Assembly (NCBI RefSeq): GCF_003419895.1
Contig: NZ_QPMM01000010.1
Location: 186,001-250,000, forward strand
Reading direction: 5' to 3'
DNA: 64,000 nt
From: Chitinophaga silvatica
GTDB lineage: Bacteria; Bacteroidota; Bacteroidia; Chitinophagales; Chitinophagaceae
The number at the start of each line of letters is the position of its first letter. Positions within the stretch are counted from its first letter, which is position 1. This document shows, one piece after another, positions 24,210 to 33,182 of the stretch. Both the position numbers and the translations under genes were made by a program. Below the pieces are notes generated by a model that worked only from the letters and a program-made list of their open reading frames with translations, searched no databases and was not told the origin of the DNA.

Positions 24210-25757
24210 ATGGAAAAGACCATTCAAACCGATTCAGGGATAGAAATTGCACCATTATATACTCAGCCGGTGCCAATGGAAGAGCGCCCGGGCGTTTTTC
24301 CCTTTACCCGTGGCATACATGCTACGATGTACCGCGATAAGTTATGGACCATGCGCCAGTATGCCGGGTTTAGTACAGCGGAAGCCTCCAACGAACGTTA
24401 TCACTACCTGCTGAGCCAGGGGGTGATGGGTTTAAGCGTAGCATTTGACCTTCCTACCCAGATCGGTTACGATTCAGACCACCCTATGTCTGAAGGCGAA
24501 GTTGGAAAAGTGGGAGTAGCTATCGATTCACTGGAAGATATGGAGAGGTTGTTTAAAGGCATTAGCCTGGAACAGATCTCTACCTCCATGACCATTAACG
24601 CCACCGGGTTTATCCTGCTCGCCCTCTATATCGCCTTAGCCAAAAAGCAGGGGGCAGATATCAAAAAGATATCAGGAACCATTCAAAACGATATTCTGAA
24701 AGAGTATGCTGCCAGAGGAACCTTTATCTATCCTCCACAGCCCTCTATGCGTATTATTACAGACATTTTTGCCTTTTGTAGTAAAGAAGTACCAAAATGG
24801 AACACTATTTCTATTTCAGGCTATCATATCAGGGAAGCAGGTTCAAATGCCGTTCAGGAACTGGCATTTACACTGGCTAACGGTAAAGCATATCTGAAAG
24901 CTGCAATTGCTGCAGGTTTGGAGATCAACGTTTTTGCAAAACGCTTAAGTTTCTTCTTTAATGCTCATAACCATCTGTTTGAAGAAGTAGCCAAATTCCG
25001 GGCTGCCAGAAGAATGTGGGCAAACATCACTTCCGAACTGGGCGCCACAGATCCTAAGGCCCAGATGCTGAGGTTCCATACTCAAACCGGTGGTAGTACC
25101 CTAACAGCCCAACAACCTCAAAATAATATTGTGAGGGTGGCCATTCAAACTATGGCTGCAACCCTGGGTGGTACCCAATCATTGCATACCAACGGCTATG
25201 ATGAAGCCCTCTCCCTGCCTACTGAGGAAGCCGCACGTATAGCCCTGCGCACCCAACAAATTGTTGGGTATGAAAGCGGCATTGCCGATACAGTTGATCC
25301 ACTGGCCGGCTCTTTTTATGTGGAAGCCCTTACCAATGAGGTAGAAAGCAAAGCCTGGGAGCTTATTAATAAAATTGATGCGATGGGTGGCGCTGTAAGT
25401 GCCATTGAGCAAGGGTTTATACAGGATGAAATAGCTCGTAGTGCCTATAAATATCAGCAGGAAATTGAGAATAATGAAAAAATAATCATTGGTGTTAATA
25501 AATTTACAGCCGCTGATCATGTTACACCAGAAGTTTTCAGAATAGATGATAGTATCAGAATCATTCAGTCTGAACGCTTAAAGTCATTACGTGAGCGTAG
25601 AGACAACGATGCTGCAAAAGCCTCTCTCCAAGCAATCAGAGATGCTGCCAATGGCACCGCCAACCTTATGCCTCCGGTAATATCAGCAGTCGAAAACCTA
25701 TGTACCCTCGGCGAAATCGCCGATGTACTCAGAGAAATCTGGGGAGAGTATAAATAA
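24210..25757 (+). CDS. Methylmalonyl-CoA mutase-type large subunit without B12 domain
   Basis: 515 residues covering only the substrate-binding TIM barrel. It has FPFTRGIHATMY, RQYAGFSTAEASN with Y51, QNDILKEYAARGTFIYPPQPSMR with R181, SISGYHIREAG with H206, and TGGSTLTAQQPQNN. The Tyr and Arg at these points are those that bind the carboxylate in methylmalonyl-CoA mutase, whereas isobutyryl-CoA mutase has Phe and Gln, so methylmalonyl-CoA/succinyl-CoA is the likely pair. The C-terminal cobalamin domain (DxHxxG) is absent, so a separate small subunit must exist elsewhere. None lies in this window. Confidence 0.88.
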   Translation: MEKTIQTDSGIEIAPLYTQPVPMEERPGVFPFTRGIHATMYRDKLWTMRQYAGFSTAEASNERYHYLLSQGVMGLSVAFDLPTQIGYDSDHPMSEGEVGKVGVAIDSLEDMERLFKGISLEQISTSMTINATGFILLALYIALAKKQGADIKKISGTIQNDILKEYAARGTFIYPPQPSMRIITDIFAFCSKEVPKWNTISISGYHIREAGSNAVQELAFTLANGKAYLKAAIAAGLEINVFAKRLSFFFNAHNHLFEEVAKFRAARRMWANITSELGATDPKAQMLRFHTQTGGSTLTAQQPQNNIVRVAIQTMAATLGGTQSLHTNGYDEALSLPTEEAARIALRTQQIVGYESGIADTVDPLAGSFYVEALTNEVESKAWELINKIDAMGGAVSAIEQGFIQDEIARSAYKYQQEIENNEKIIIGVNKFTAADHVTPEVFRIDDSIRIIQSERLKSLRERRDNDAAKASLQAIRDAANGTANLMPPVISAVENLCTLGEIADVLREIWGEYK

Positions 25758-25784
25758 AATCATTGTAAGCGTATTAACAAACAA

Positions 25785-26678
25785 ATGAGCTTAATCTATT
25801 ACAACAACTGTCCACTTTGCGGTTCATCGCAAATCCATGAAGTATTGACTGCCAAAGATTATACTGTATCTAAGGAATCATTTGATATCTTTCATTGCGG
25901 AGGGTGCAGTGGACGTTTCACACAGAATGTACCAGATAGCGCAAATATTGGCAAGTACTATCAATCGCAGGAATACATATCCCATTCCGAAACCAAACAA
26001 GGACTGATCAATCGCCTGTATCACAGTGTCAGAAAAATTACCTTGCGCTCCAAACATAACTGGGTACGCCATTCCACCAGCCTTAAAACCGGGAGCGTAT
26101 TAGACATTGGGAGCGGAACCGGAGCATTTCTCCATTATATGAAACAGGCCGGCTGGGAAGTAACAGGACTGGAACCGGATGAAATTGCGAGAAAAAATGC
26201 CAAAGAAATTCATCAAATAGATGCCCGACCTATAGAAGAGCTTTACTCACTACCTCCTCAACAATACGATGCCATCACCATGTGGCATGTGCTGGAACAC
26301 GTTCACGACCTTCACAAATATCTGGATCATCTTCGTACCTTATTAAAGCCTGGAGGTTCTCTCCTGATTGCTGTTCCAAACTATACCTCCGTTGATGCCA
26401 GCTTTTATAAAGAATTTTGGGCGGCGTATGATGTTCCAAGACACCTATACCACTTCAGCCCTTCTTCCATGGAGCAACTATTATCTCAACATAATTTAAA
26501 ACTGATAAAAAAACATCCAATGGTGTTTGATGGGTTTTATGTGAGCTTGCTGAGTGAGAAATATAAAACCGGCAAAAGCAGGCTATTCGCAGGCTTCTTC
26601 CATGGTTTACGCTCCTACCGTAAAGGTTTGAAAAATGTAGATTTATGTAGCTCTATCGTTTACGAATGTAAATTGTAG
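25785..26678 (+). CDS. Class I SAM-dependent methyltransferase with N-terminal zinc-ribbon
   Basis: 297 residues. A four-cysteine ribbon (C9, C12, C38, C41) is followed by a Rossmann methyltransferase: motif I VLDIGSGTGAFL (about 104-115), the acidic TGLEPDE end of strand 2, and MWHVLEHVHDL, LLKPGGSLLIAVPNY. This layout is that of methyltransferases of the type-11/23 group acting on nucleotide sugars, lipids or quinone-like compounds; the substrate is not visible. It starts 27 bp after the mutase gene, so the two are probably cotranscribed. A terminator follows. Confidence 0.85.
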   Translation: MSLIYYNNCPLCGSSQIHEVLTAKDYTVSKESFDIFHCGGCSGRFTQNVPDSANIGKYYQSQEYISHSETKQGLINRLYHSVRKITLRSKHNWVRHSTSLKTGSVLDIGSGTGAFLHYMKQAGWEVTGLEPDEIARKNAKEIHQIDARPIEELYSLPPQQYDAITMWHVLEHVHDLHKYLDHLRTLLKPGGSLLIAVPNYTSVDASFYKEFWAAYDVPRHLYHFSPSSMEQLLSQHNLKLIKKHPMVFDGFYVSLLSEKYKTGKSRLFAGFFHGLRSYRKGLKNVDLCSSIVYECKL

Positions 26679-26690
26679 ATTGATTCTATA

Positions 26691-26735
26691 AAAAAGTAAG
26701 AGGCACCAAACTATATTTGATGCCTCTTACTTTTT
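26691..26735. terminator. Bidirectional terminator
   Basis: 20-bp arms (26691-26710 with 26716-26735) with one mismatch and a 5-nt loop, A-run before and T-run after. It serves the methyltransferase and the convergent S46 peptidase. Confidence 0.9.
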
Positions 26736-26752
26736 TTATTTAGAGCAATACT

Positions 26753-28915
26753 TTATCCTTTCAATTTCATTTCATCAATCAACCTTGTACAGCCGGCATA
26801 TTTATCGACGATAAACAATACATAGCGTATGTCTACCATGATGTTTCTACAAATAGAAGGATCATAATTGATATCACTCATGGTACCTTCCCAGGTGCGG
26901 TCGAAATTCAATCCAACCAATTCTCCGTATGCATTTAATGCAGGGCTGCCAGAGTTACCGCCGGTAGTATGATTGGAAGCAATAAAGCAAACAGGCATTT
27001 TACCATTTACGCCATATCTTCCATAATCTTTCTTCTTATAAAGTTCAATCAGTTTTGCCGGTACATCAAATTCATAATCTCCCGGTATATATTTTTCCAT
27101 TACCCCATCCAGGTAGGTATAGTAATCATAGTTGACAGCATCACGAGGACTATATCCATCTACCTTTCCATAAGTTACTCTTAAGGTAAAATTGGCATCG
27201 GGGTAGAAACGTTTTTTACCGGCAAATACATCCATCTGTGCCTGCATATAGGTACGTTGTAATGAGTTTACTTTTGCCTGCAGAGTGCTCAGTGGTTTAC
27301 TAACCTGATCTACATACGTATTGCGAAGTGCCATTGAAAATTTAATTGCCGGATCTTCTTTTAATTGTGCGTACACATTGGCGTAAGGCTGCTCCAGTAA
27401 CTTCGATAACTGATCATAGGATGCTAAGGAAGAAGTAAATAATATGTTGGTGACAGCACGACTATCATTATTATTTTCCCTCCATATTTGCGCATAACTA
27501 CCGCCCCTGAAGGCCGCAGGAACGCCTTTGTTATAAATTCCAAGCAGCTCAACACAAATATCACGGTCTACGCCTGCATTGTAGTTCTGATAGAATGACT
27601 TCATTTCGGTAAGAAACTTCTCCTTGAGCTGGGCATATTGATTTGCACCCTTATCATTTACAGAATTGAGAAAAGCAATGGTTTTGTCTGATACATCAAA
27701 GAGTTCTACATGCTTTACCAATTCGCTGTAGTAATCGCGGGTCTGAGCATAGGGTTGAATCTGGCGATAATAGCTATTGAGCGAATCCAGTACTCCGGCA
27801 TATTGTTCTTTCAGTGCAGGATTTGCATTCAGCAATTCTTTATAGGAAGCTTCGTAGCGAAGTTTTTTGCCAATGCCATCTGTAGTTTTTACACCCTGCA
27901 TTTCTCCCATCCACTTTTTCCAGTAGTTGGCGGTATTGGCGAATTTGGCAGCGTACTGAATTTTGATCTGTGGATCTTTACGCATGTACCCATCCATGAT
28001 TTTCAGGGCAGCATCTCTCATTTCAACTTTTGCGGCATCCAAAACCTCCACAGTTTGTTTCACCGCTTCAGAAGGTAAGTATTCGGTAGTACGGCCAGGG
28101 AAACCCAGAACCATGGTAAAATCGTCTTTCTTCACTCCCTTCATGGAGATAGTCAACGCATATTTAGGCTTTAAAGGCACATTATCCTTCGAATAAGGAG
28201 CAGGTTTACCATCTTTACCGGCATAGATTCTAAAGAGGCTAAAATCGCCTGTATGACGTGGCCAAACCCAGTTATCGGTATCCGATCCGAATTTACCGAT
28301 AGAAGAAGGAGGAGCTCCTACTAATCTGACATCGCGATAAGTTTCGGTTACAAACAGAAAGTATTGATTTCCTTCAAAAAAAGGTTTGATTAATATTTCC
28401 TGCCAGCTTTCTTTCTTAGTAGTTTCCTTTATTTCGTTTAAACGTTTGTCGATCGCTGATTGGCGCTCACTTTCGCTCATGCCGGGCTTTACATCTCTCA
28501 ACGCTGCTTTGGTTATATCATCAATCCGAACTATAAATGTTGCAAACAGGTCGGGATTTACTAATTCTTCATTTAAAGATTTAGCCCAAAAACCTGCTTC
28601 CAGGAAGTTATTTTGTAAGGTAGAATGTTTTTGAATGGAGCCGTATCCGCAATGGTGGTTCGTTAGTAAAAGGCCTTGTTCTGAAATTACTTCAGCAGTA
28701 CAAAAGCCACCAAAACTGACGATAGCATCTTTCAGGCTACCTTTATTGATACTGTAAATATCTGCGGCAGTGATTTTCATGCCCATTCCCTTCATTTCCT
28801 TCTCATTAAGGCCGGAAAGCAGCTGAGGAAGCCACATCCCCTCTGTAGCAAAAGTGCAGTGGGATATCAACAGGAATACCACTACCAGCACTGGCTTCAC
28901 GATTCGTTGCAACAT
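26753..28915 (-). CDS. S46-family dipeptidyl peptidase, DPP11-like
   Basis: 720 residues with a signal peptide (1-23). S46 enzymes remove dipeptides from the N-terminus of oligopeptides in the periplasm. The chymotrypsin-like parts are visible: TNHHCGYG with the catalytic histidine (H87/H88), a catalytic aspartate candidate in the RHTGDFSLFRIYA block, and S655 in TTGGNSGSP. Position 673 is arginine (NFDR), the residue that gives Porphyromonas DPP11 its Asp/Glu preference, while DPP7 has glycine. Both numbers fall exactly on those of the Porphyromonas enzyme. This suggests an acidic-P1 peptidase. Confidence 0.93.
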   Translation of the reverse strand: MLQRIVKPVLVVVFLLISHCTFATEGMWLPQLLSGLNEKEMKGMGMKITAADIYSINKGSLKDAIVSFGGFCTAEVISEQGLLLTNHHCGYGSIQKHSTLQNNFLEAGFWAKSLNEELVNPDLFATFIVRIDDITKAALRDVKPGMSESERQSAIDKRLNEIKETTKKESWQEILIKPFFEGNQYFLFVTETYRDVRLVGAPPSSIGKFGSDTDNWVWPRHTGDFSLFRIYAGKDGKPAPYSKDNVPLKPKYALTISMKGVKKDDFTMVLGFPGRTTEYLPSEAVKQTVEVLDAAKVEMRDAALKIMDGYMRKDPQIKIQYAAKFANTANYWKKWMGEMQGVKTTDGIGKKLRYEASYKELLNANPALKEQYAGVLDSLNSYYRQIQPYAQTRDYYSELVKHVELFDVSDKTIAFLNSVNDKGANQYAQLKEKFLTEMKSFYQNYNAGVDRDICVELLGIYNKGVPAAFRGGSYAQIWRENNNDSRAVTNILFTSSLASYDQLSKLLEQPYANVYAQLKEDPAIKFSMALRNTYVDQVSKPLSTLQAKVNSLQRTYMQAQMDVFAGKKRFYPDANFTLRVTYGKVDGYSPRDAVNYDYYTYLDGVMEKYIPGDYEFDVPAKLIELYKKKDYGRYGVNGKMPVCFIASNHTTGGNSGSPALNAYGELVGLNFDRTWEGTMSDINYDPSICRNIMVDIRYVLFIVDKYAGCTRLIDEMKLKG

Positions 28916-29070
28916 ATCTTAAATTCTTTTTATAAAAAAGGCAATTTACTACAATTCGTGCGACTAGCCTATGATATCCATCATTCATCGATACAATGCC
29001 CCTATTTACAGACTATTTGCTGACAATCTGATTGGAATGCGCCACCTTCATCCAATATTTATTTTACGCC

Positions 29071-30141
29071 ATGTTCCGGTTAAAATCTTCGGTAGTAATA
29101 ATTCATATTACGGGGTGGCTAATCTGTCTGAGCTTACCTTTGTTATTTATTAGCGGGCAAACAAATGATAGTAGGGCCTTCTCAATGTTGCGCTCTCCTA
29201 ACTATCTGATTTTTCTGCTTACCTACATTGCAATATTCTATTTTCATTCAACTGTTTTATTTCCAAGCCTTTTCTTTAAGAAACAATACCTGCTTTATGG
29301 TTTATCGGTCTTATTGTTATTGATGCTTGTAAATTTTCTGCAACCCTTCGATCACCTGGTTTCGCAATTAAGGCCACCCAGGAGACCTCCGGGATCTGAA
29401 TGGTTACCACCCGGGCCTCCTATGCCAGGAGCAGATCACAGGCCACCTGCACGCTTAGATTTTGTAAGCGACTTTCTGTTTCTGCTTACCATTTCACTTA
29501 GCATTGCCACCGAAACAACACATAGATGGCGACAAACGGAGAAACGGGCACTGTTTGCGGAAACCCGTAAAACACAGGCTGAATTATCTTTTCTCAAGGC
29601 ACAGATAAATCCTCATTTTCTATTCAATACATTAAACAATATTTATTCCCTTGCCATGACGCATAGCGAACATACAGCTACCAGCATCATGAAACTCTCG
29701 AACATGCTTCGTTATGTAACGGAAGAAAGTAAAGGAGATTTTGTATTGCTCGAAAATGAAATAGATTGTTTGAATGATTATTTAGATCTGCAAAAGCTTA
29801 GGCTAACCTCTAAAACAATTGTTAGTTTTTCTATTACAGGAAATCCAGGCATCAAGAATATTGCACCATTGGTATTGCTTCCATTTCTTGAAAATGCATT
29901 TAAATATGGGGTAAGCAACCACGAAGCATCAGAAATTAATATTGTGTTGGACTGCCAGCAAAGTACCATCTGTTTCTTCTGTACCAATAAAATATTCAGA
30001 AGTCAGCAAGACAAAAACAGTACGGGTATCGGTATTTCCAATACCCGTCAGAGGTTAGATCATTTGTATGGCAACAGATATACTTTAGATATTAATTCCG
30101 CTAACGGAATACATAATGTTTCTTTACTACTACCCTCATAA
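29071..30141 (+). CDS. LytS-type sensor histidine kinase
   Basis: 356 residues from the ATG at 29071 (an in-frame TTG at 29032 is less likely). Four hydrophobic segments lie at about 7-28, 44-62, 72-92 and 131-147. Between the third and fourth is an unusual proline-rich extracytoplasmic loop (about 101-127, RPPRRPP and PPGPPMPG). The kinase core follows: H182 in LKAQINPHFLFNTLNN, then an ATPase domain with PFLENAFKYG and GIGISNTRQRL. This is the His_kinase/LytS group without a canonical HisKA. The LytTR regulator follows after 9 bp. Confidence 0.9.
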   Translation: MFRLKSSVVIIHITGWLICLSLPLLFISGQTNDSRAFSMLRSPNYLIFLLTYIAIFYFHSTVLFPSLFFKKQYLLYGLSVLLLLMLVNFLQPFDHLVSQLRPPRRPPGSEWLPPGPPMPGADHRPPARLDFVSDFLFLLTISLSIATETTHRWRQTEKRALFAETRKTQAELSFLKAQINPHFLFNTLNNIYSLAMTHSEHTATSIMKLSNMLRYVTEESKGDFVLLENEIDCLNDYLDLQKLRLTSKTIVSFSITGNPGIKNIAPLVLLPFLENAFKYGVSNHEASEINIVLDCQQSTICFFCTNKIFRSQQDKNSTGIGISNTRQRLDHLYGNRYTLDINSANGIHNVSLLLPS

Positions 30142-30150
30142 TTAAAAAAT

Positions 30151-30843
30151 ATGGAGATCAGATGTATAGTAATTGATGATGAACCACCTGCTTTGCAGGT
30201 TATGAGCAGGTATATAGAGCAGATTCCATATCTGAAACTTTTAAGAACCTTTGACGATGCAGTATCGGCCACTAACTACCTGCAATCAAAGCCGGTAGAT
30301 CTTCTGTTTCTCGACATCCATATGCCCGATATAAATGGGATGGACCTTGCCAGAAATTTATGTAGTTCGCCTATGCTGATTTTCACAACGGCATACAAGC
30401 AATATGCCTATGATGGCTTCGAACTTGCAGCCGTTGACTACCTCCTTAAACCCATTCCATTTGCCAGATTTGAAAAGGCAGTAGTGAAGGCACAGGCAAG
30501 TTTTCTTCAACAACAGTTCCCGCCTGCTATCGAACATATCTTCGTTTATTCATCCTATCAACATATCAAAATTCCCCTTCATGAAATCATCTATATCGAA
30601 AGCCTGGAAGATTATCTGAGAATTCACTTAGCAACACAGCCACCAGTGCTAACATTGATGACATTAAAGAAAATGCAGGAAAAATTACCACAGGAACGTT
30701 TTAAGAGAATCCACCGCAGCTATATTGTGGCAGTAGATAAAATCCGATCAGTAGTAAGTCGTAAAGTTAAATTGCAAAATACTACTGAATTGCCGGTGAG
30801 TGACAGTTACGGAGACTTTATCCGAAATTGGAAGCAGCAATAA
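30151..30843 (+). CDS. LytTR-family response regulator
   Basis: 230 residues. A receiver domain (1-118) has the acidic pair D9/D10, phosphoacceptor D55 in LLFLDIHMPDING, a threonine in TTAYKQYAYDGF and K98 in DYLLKP. A LytTR DNA-binding domain (about 130-228) shows FVYSSYQHIKIPLHEIIYIESLEDYLRIH and FKRIHRSYIVAVDKI. It pairs with the kinase directly upstream. Target genes are unknown. Its last 26 bp overlap the 3' end of a minus-strand gene, so its transcript is antisense to that gene's end. Confidence 0.92.
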   Translation: MEIRCIVIDDEPPALQVMSRYIEQIPYLKLLRTFDDAVSATNYLQSKPVDLLFLDIHMPDINGMDLARNLCSSPMLIFTTAYKQYAYDGFELAAVDYLLKPIPFARFEKAVVKAQASFLQQQFPPAIEHIFVYSSYQHIKIPLHEIIYIESLEDYLRIHLATQPPVLTLMTLKKMQEKLPQERFKRIHRSYIVAVDKIRSVVSRKVKLQNTTELPVSDSYGDFIRNWKQQ

Positions 30844-31333
30844 CTTCCTCTTCCTGGTAGCTGGCAACAGATACATTTGAATCGAGTTTTACCAGAAAAG
30901 TATCAGTAGCATCCGTGCATCCAAGCAACAGGCAATCTCCCAAAATACAATGCAAAATCAATGGTCCTGTGTAGTACAGGATTGCAACTTCATGGTGTTG
31001 TTTTTGTTCTATATTGGATTTAATAATTCTGAACTGATGCTTTACAAAAGATAACTGTATCAAGCCCAGAGTATCCCAGGTATCAGGAATCAGTTGATTC
31101 AATTCTTTTACATATAATCCGATGGCAAATCCAACTTTATAATGTAATGAGTTTGCTTTAGGTTGATTTGTTACCAGTTCTGCAAAAGTCGTAAGATTGC
31201 CATCAGGATTATAGACTTGTGATTGCATTTGAAACTCTATATACGAGTCGTCAAACACCTGTTTTGCAAATCTGCCGGGTGTAGAATTGTTTATTGTTTG
31301 CTTAAATACTAAGCTGATTATAGGTTTACTCAT
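30818..31333 (-). CDS. Unrecognised protein translationally coupled to the dioxygenase gene
   Basis: 171 residues, no signal peptide or membrane helix evident. I do not recognise a family. Visible features are a basic N-terminus (SKPIISLVFKQTINNSTPGRFAKQ), a mostly beta-strand-like middle, and a hydrophobic stretch YYTGPLILHCILGDCLLLGC with three cysteines. Its ATG overlaps the TAA of the upstream dioxygenase-like gene by one base (TAATG), a standard sign of coupled translation. Its 3' end runs 26 bp into the end of the response regulator gene on the other strand. It may be a partner of the dioxygenase-like protein. Confidence 0.65.
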   Translation of the reverse strand: MSKPIISLVFKQTINNSTPGRFAKQVFDDSYIEFQMQSQVYNPDGNLTTFAELVTNQPKANSLHYKVGFAIGLYVKELNQLIPDTWDTLGLIQLSFVKHQFRIIKSNIEQKQHHEVAILYYTGPLILHCILGDCLLLGCTDATDTFLVKLDSNVSVASYQEEEVIAASNFG

Positions 31334-32043
31334 TATCCTGCAACATAGATATTGTGAACAAGATCGTAGCCTCCGGCATCATTGGCAGTAACAGTAGCTA
31401 ATTCCGCAGCCAGTGAATCGCCGATAATTGAATCAGCTTTATTGGATGGCACACCTGTATTTTGTCCGTGCGCCGAATAAAGAGAAGTTTTATATACAGC
31501 AGTATTTATTTCATCGGGGAAAGCAATCTGTGTAGTCTTCTTCAATTTACTATCTACATATACCTGAGCATGGATATGAGTTACACGACCTTCATACCAT
31601 CCCGGATAAATGGATTTGAATTTCACTTGTCCATTAGCCTCAGCATATTGGAGACCGCGACAAAAAACCAAAGCAGTATTATCCTGATTTCCTAAATAGC
31701 CTCTGTTACTGTATCCTGAATAATAGCCGTCTTTATCGCAATGCCAGATATCTACCCTGGCATTTGGCAATGGGTTACAGTTATTATTGGTGTTGAGGAT
31801 ATTGATAGTAATGTTGAGGGTGATACCGGTTTTACCGTCAGTAATATCTATACGTTGGATGGAAGATCCTCTGCTGTTATAGAGCGGGTAAGGCCCATCT
31901 GTTTCTTCCGGGGATACTTTACACCCACCACTTTCTTCTTTAGTATCGTTACTCTCTTTTTTACTGCAGGCATTAAGCACAACAGGAACGGCTGAAGCGC
32001 CAACCAAAAGCTGTTTCAGAAACTTTTTACGGGTGTTTTCCAT
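31333..32043 (-). CDS. Intradiol ring-cleavage dioxygenase-like lipoprotein
   Basis: 236 residues. A basic start (ENTRKKFLKQLL) and hydrophobic core end at a lipobox cysteine (LNACSKK, about C26). The beta-sandwich domain keeps EETDGPYPLYNSRGS, NARVDIWHCDKDGYYSGY, and YPGWYEGRVTHIHAQVY, which supply the Tyr/Tyr/His/His ligands for Fe(III). The family includes extracytoplasmic members of uncertain substrate in Bacteroidota. A natural aromatic substrate is inferred but not shown. It is the first gene of a two-gene unit; a nine-unit repeat array lies about 100-270 bp upstream of it. Confidence 0.85.
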   Translation of the reverse strand: MENTRKKFLKQLLVGASAVPVVLNACSKKESNDTKEESGGCKVSPEETDGPYPLYNSRGSSIQRIDITDGKTGITLNITINILNTNNNCNPLPNARVDIWHCDKDGYYSGYSNRGYLGNQDNTALVFCRGLQYAEANGQVKFKSIYPGWYEGRVTHIHAQVYVDSKLKKTTQIAFPDEINTAVYKTSLYSAHGQNTGVPSNKADSIIGDSLAAELATVTANDAGGYDLVHNIYVAG

Positions 32044-32139
32044 CTACCATTTTTTTGATTACCATAAAGATTTTGAATATCGAACGGAATTACAAATATG
32101 ATAGATCAACAGGCCAAATGTATCGGAGAATAGTTTTAT

Positions 32140-32309
32140 GATCATTGATGCTATTCCGATCAATGATTTCATTTTGGATCGATGATTTTGTTTTAGATCG
32201 ATGATTTTGGATTTAGATTGATGACATGGTTTTTGGTTGATGATTCTGTTTAGATCAATGATTCTATTATAGATCGATGATTTTGTTTTAGATCGATGAT
32301 TTTGTTTTG
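32140..32309. repeat. Nine-unit degenerate tandem repeat (about 19-bp period)
   Basis: Nine consecutive units of 17-20 bp begin GAT(C/T)(G/A)ATGA and end in a T-rich tail, for example units at 32177-32195, 32272-32290 and 32291-32309 that are identical or differ by one base. The period is not a multiple of three and stops occur on the plus strand. It lies between the M57-like gene and the dioxygenase-like gene, on the upstream side of the latter. The last unit runs into a hairpin. Confidence 0.85.
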
Positions 32310-32340
32310 ATGAGCAAGATTTACTCACTCATCAAAACAA
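32302..32340 (-). terminator. Hairpin after the M57-like gene
   Basis: Perfect 13-bp arms (32302-32314 with 32328-32340) with a 13-nt loop, placed 15 bp beyond the stop of the minus-strand metalloprotease. It has no strong T-run on the minus strand, so its role as terminator is likely but not certain. Confidence 0.55.
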
Positions 32341-32354
32341 TATCATAACACTAT

Positions 32355-33182
32355 TTACTGATACAGGTACTTCAACGCAATGATATCATTTGAGTTGAAG
32401 GTACGGTTGCCTCCATTGGAACATGCCAGCATCCAGGAATTAGGATCGGCAGTATCAGGAGTACCAGGAATCAGAACAGCGCCAATAGTGCTTTGACCTT
32501 CATCAACCGGTGATCCTCCGCAGCTATAGGAACGATCCATATAGTCGGTATGTCTCATTCCTATACAGTGGCCAATTTCATGCTGAATCACCGAACCAAC
32601 ATAGAGCACATTAGGGTTTGAGCCATAGGCATACTGATTGGTGTTCATTTTGATGGTAGCATAAGGATTTCCGGTATTGGTTGGAAAACCGGAAGATCCC
32701 AGGGTGATATAACCACCGCTAGGCCCCTGGTTAAAGCCTTGGATGGTGATATCAGCAGCCCCGCTGGTTACACGTTGGAAAGTCATACGCAATGCCAGAT
32801 TATTATATCTGTTAATTGCAGTATCACAGCCATCGATAAAGGCATTGCCTAATCCTGTAACTTTAATTTTAATAACCCGCGGCAAAGAAGTTACCAGTAA
32901 ATTAGTCCTGTATTGCTCTGTATTGGCAACTCTAAGAACAGGACTGCTAACTTTTTCTTTAAGCTGGGATTCCGTTAACAAAATATCACCTTCCACGAGG
33001 TAGCCTTCATCGGTTTTAATAACATGATCGGTACTAAAGCCATTGGCTTTGATTTGCGCCAGGACCTCGGCGCTTACAGCATTGGGTTGTACTACATCCT
33101 GTTTGTTTGAGTTACGATTACAGGAAGTAAAAGCTAAGGCAGCTAGTAAACAGCATAATGCAGGGAGGGTTTGTTTTCTCAT
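32355..33182 (-). CDS. M57-like zinc metalloprotease lipoprotein
   Basis: 275 residues. A lipoprotein signal ends at C21 (AFTSCNRN). After a linker, the catalytic domain shows HEIGHCIGMRH at 201-211, the extended metzincin zinc motif with three histidines and the glutamate, followed by a possible Met-turn (YMDRS). The family (M57, DinG-like or HEIGH-type) is frequent in Bacteroidota and secreted. Mature length about 255 is normal. Conserved cysteine pairs in the C-terminal half (SYSCGG, MLACSN) may stabilise it. Monocistronic. Confidence 0.85.
   Translation of the reverse strand: MRKQTLPALCCLLAALAFTSCNRNSNKQDVVQPNAVSAEVLAQIKANGFSTDHVIKTDEGYLVEGDILLTESQLKEKVSSPVLRVANTEQYRTNLLVTSLPRVIKIKVTGLGNAFIDGCDTAINRYNNLALRMTFQRVTSGAADITIQGFNQGPSGGYITLGSSGFPTNTGNPYATIKMNTNQYAYGSNPNVLYVGSVIQHEIGHCIGMRHTDYMDRSYSCGGSPVDEGQSTIGAVLIPGTPDTADPNSWMLACSNGGNRTFNSNDIIALKYLYQ

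Noticed and set aside
32059..32328. Minus-strand open frame of 89 residues over the tandem repeat
   Set aside because: The amino-acid composition (Ser, Lys, Asn, Ile, Gln, His) is that of a translated T-rich tandem repeat; the repeat period is not a multiple of three and the product has no signal or domain.
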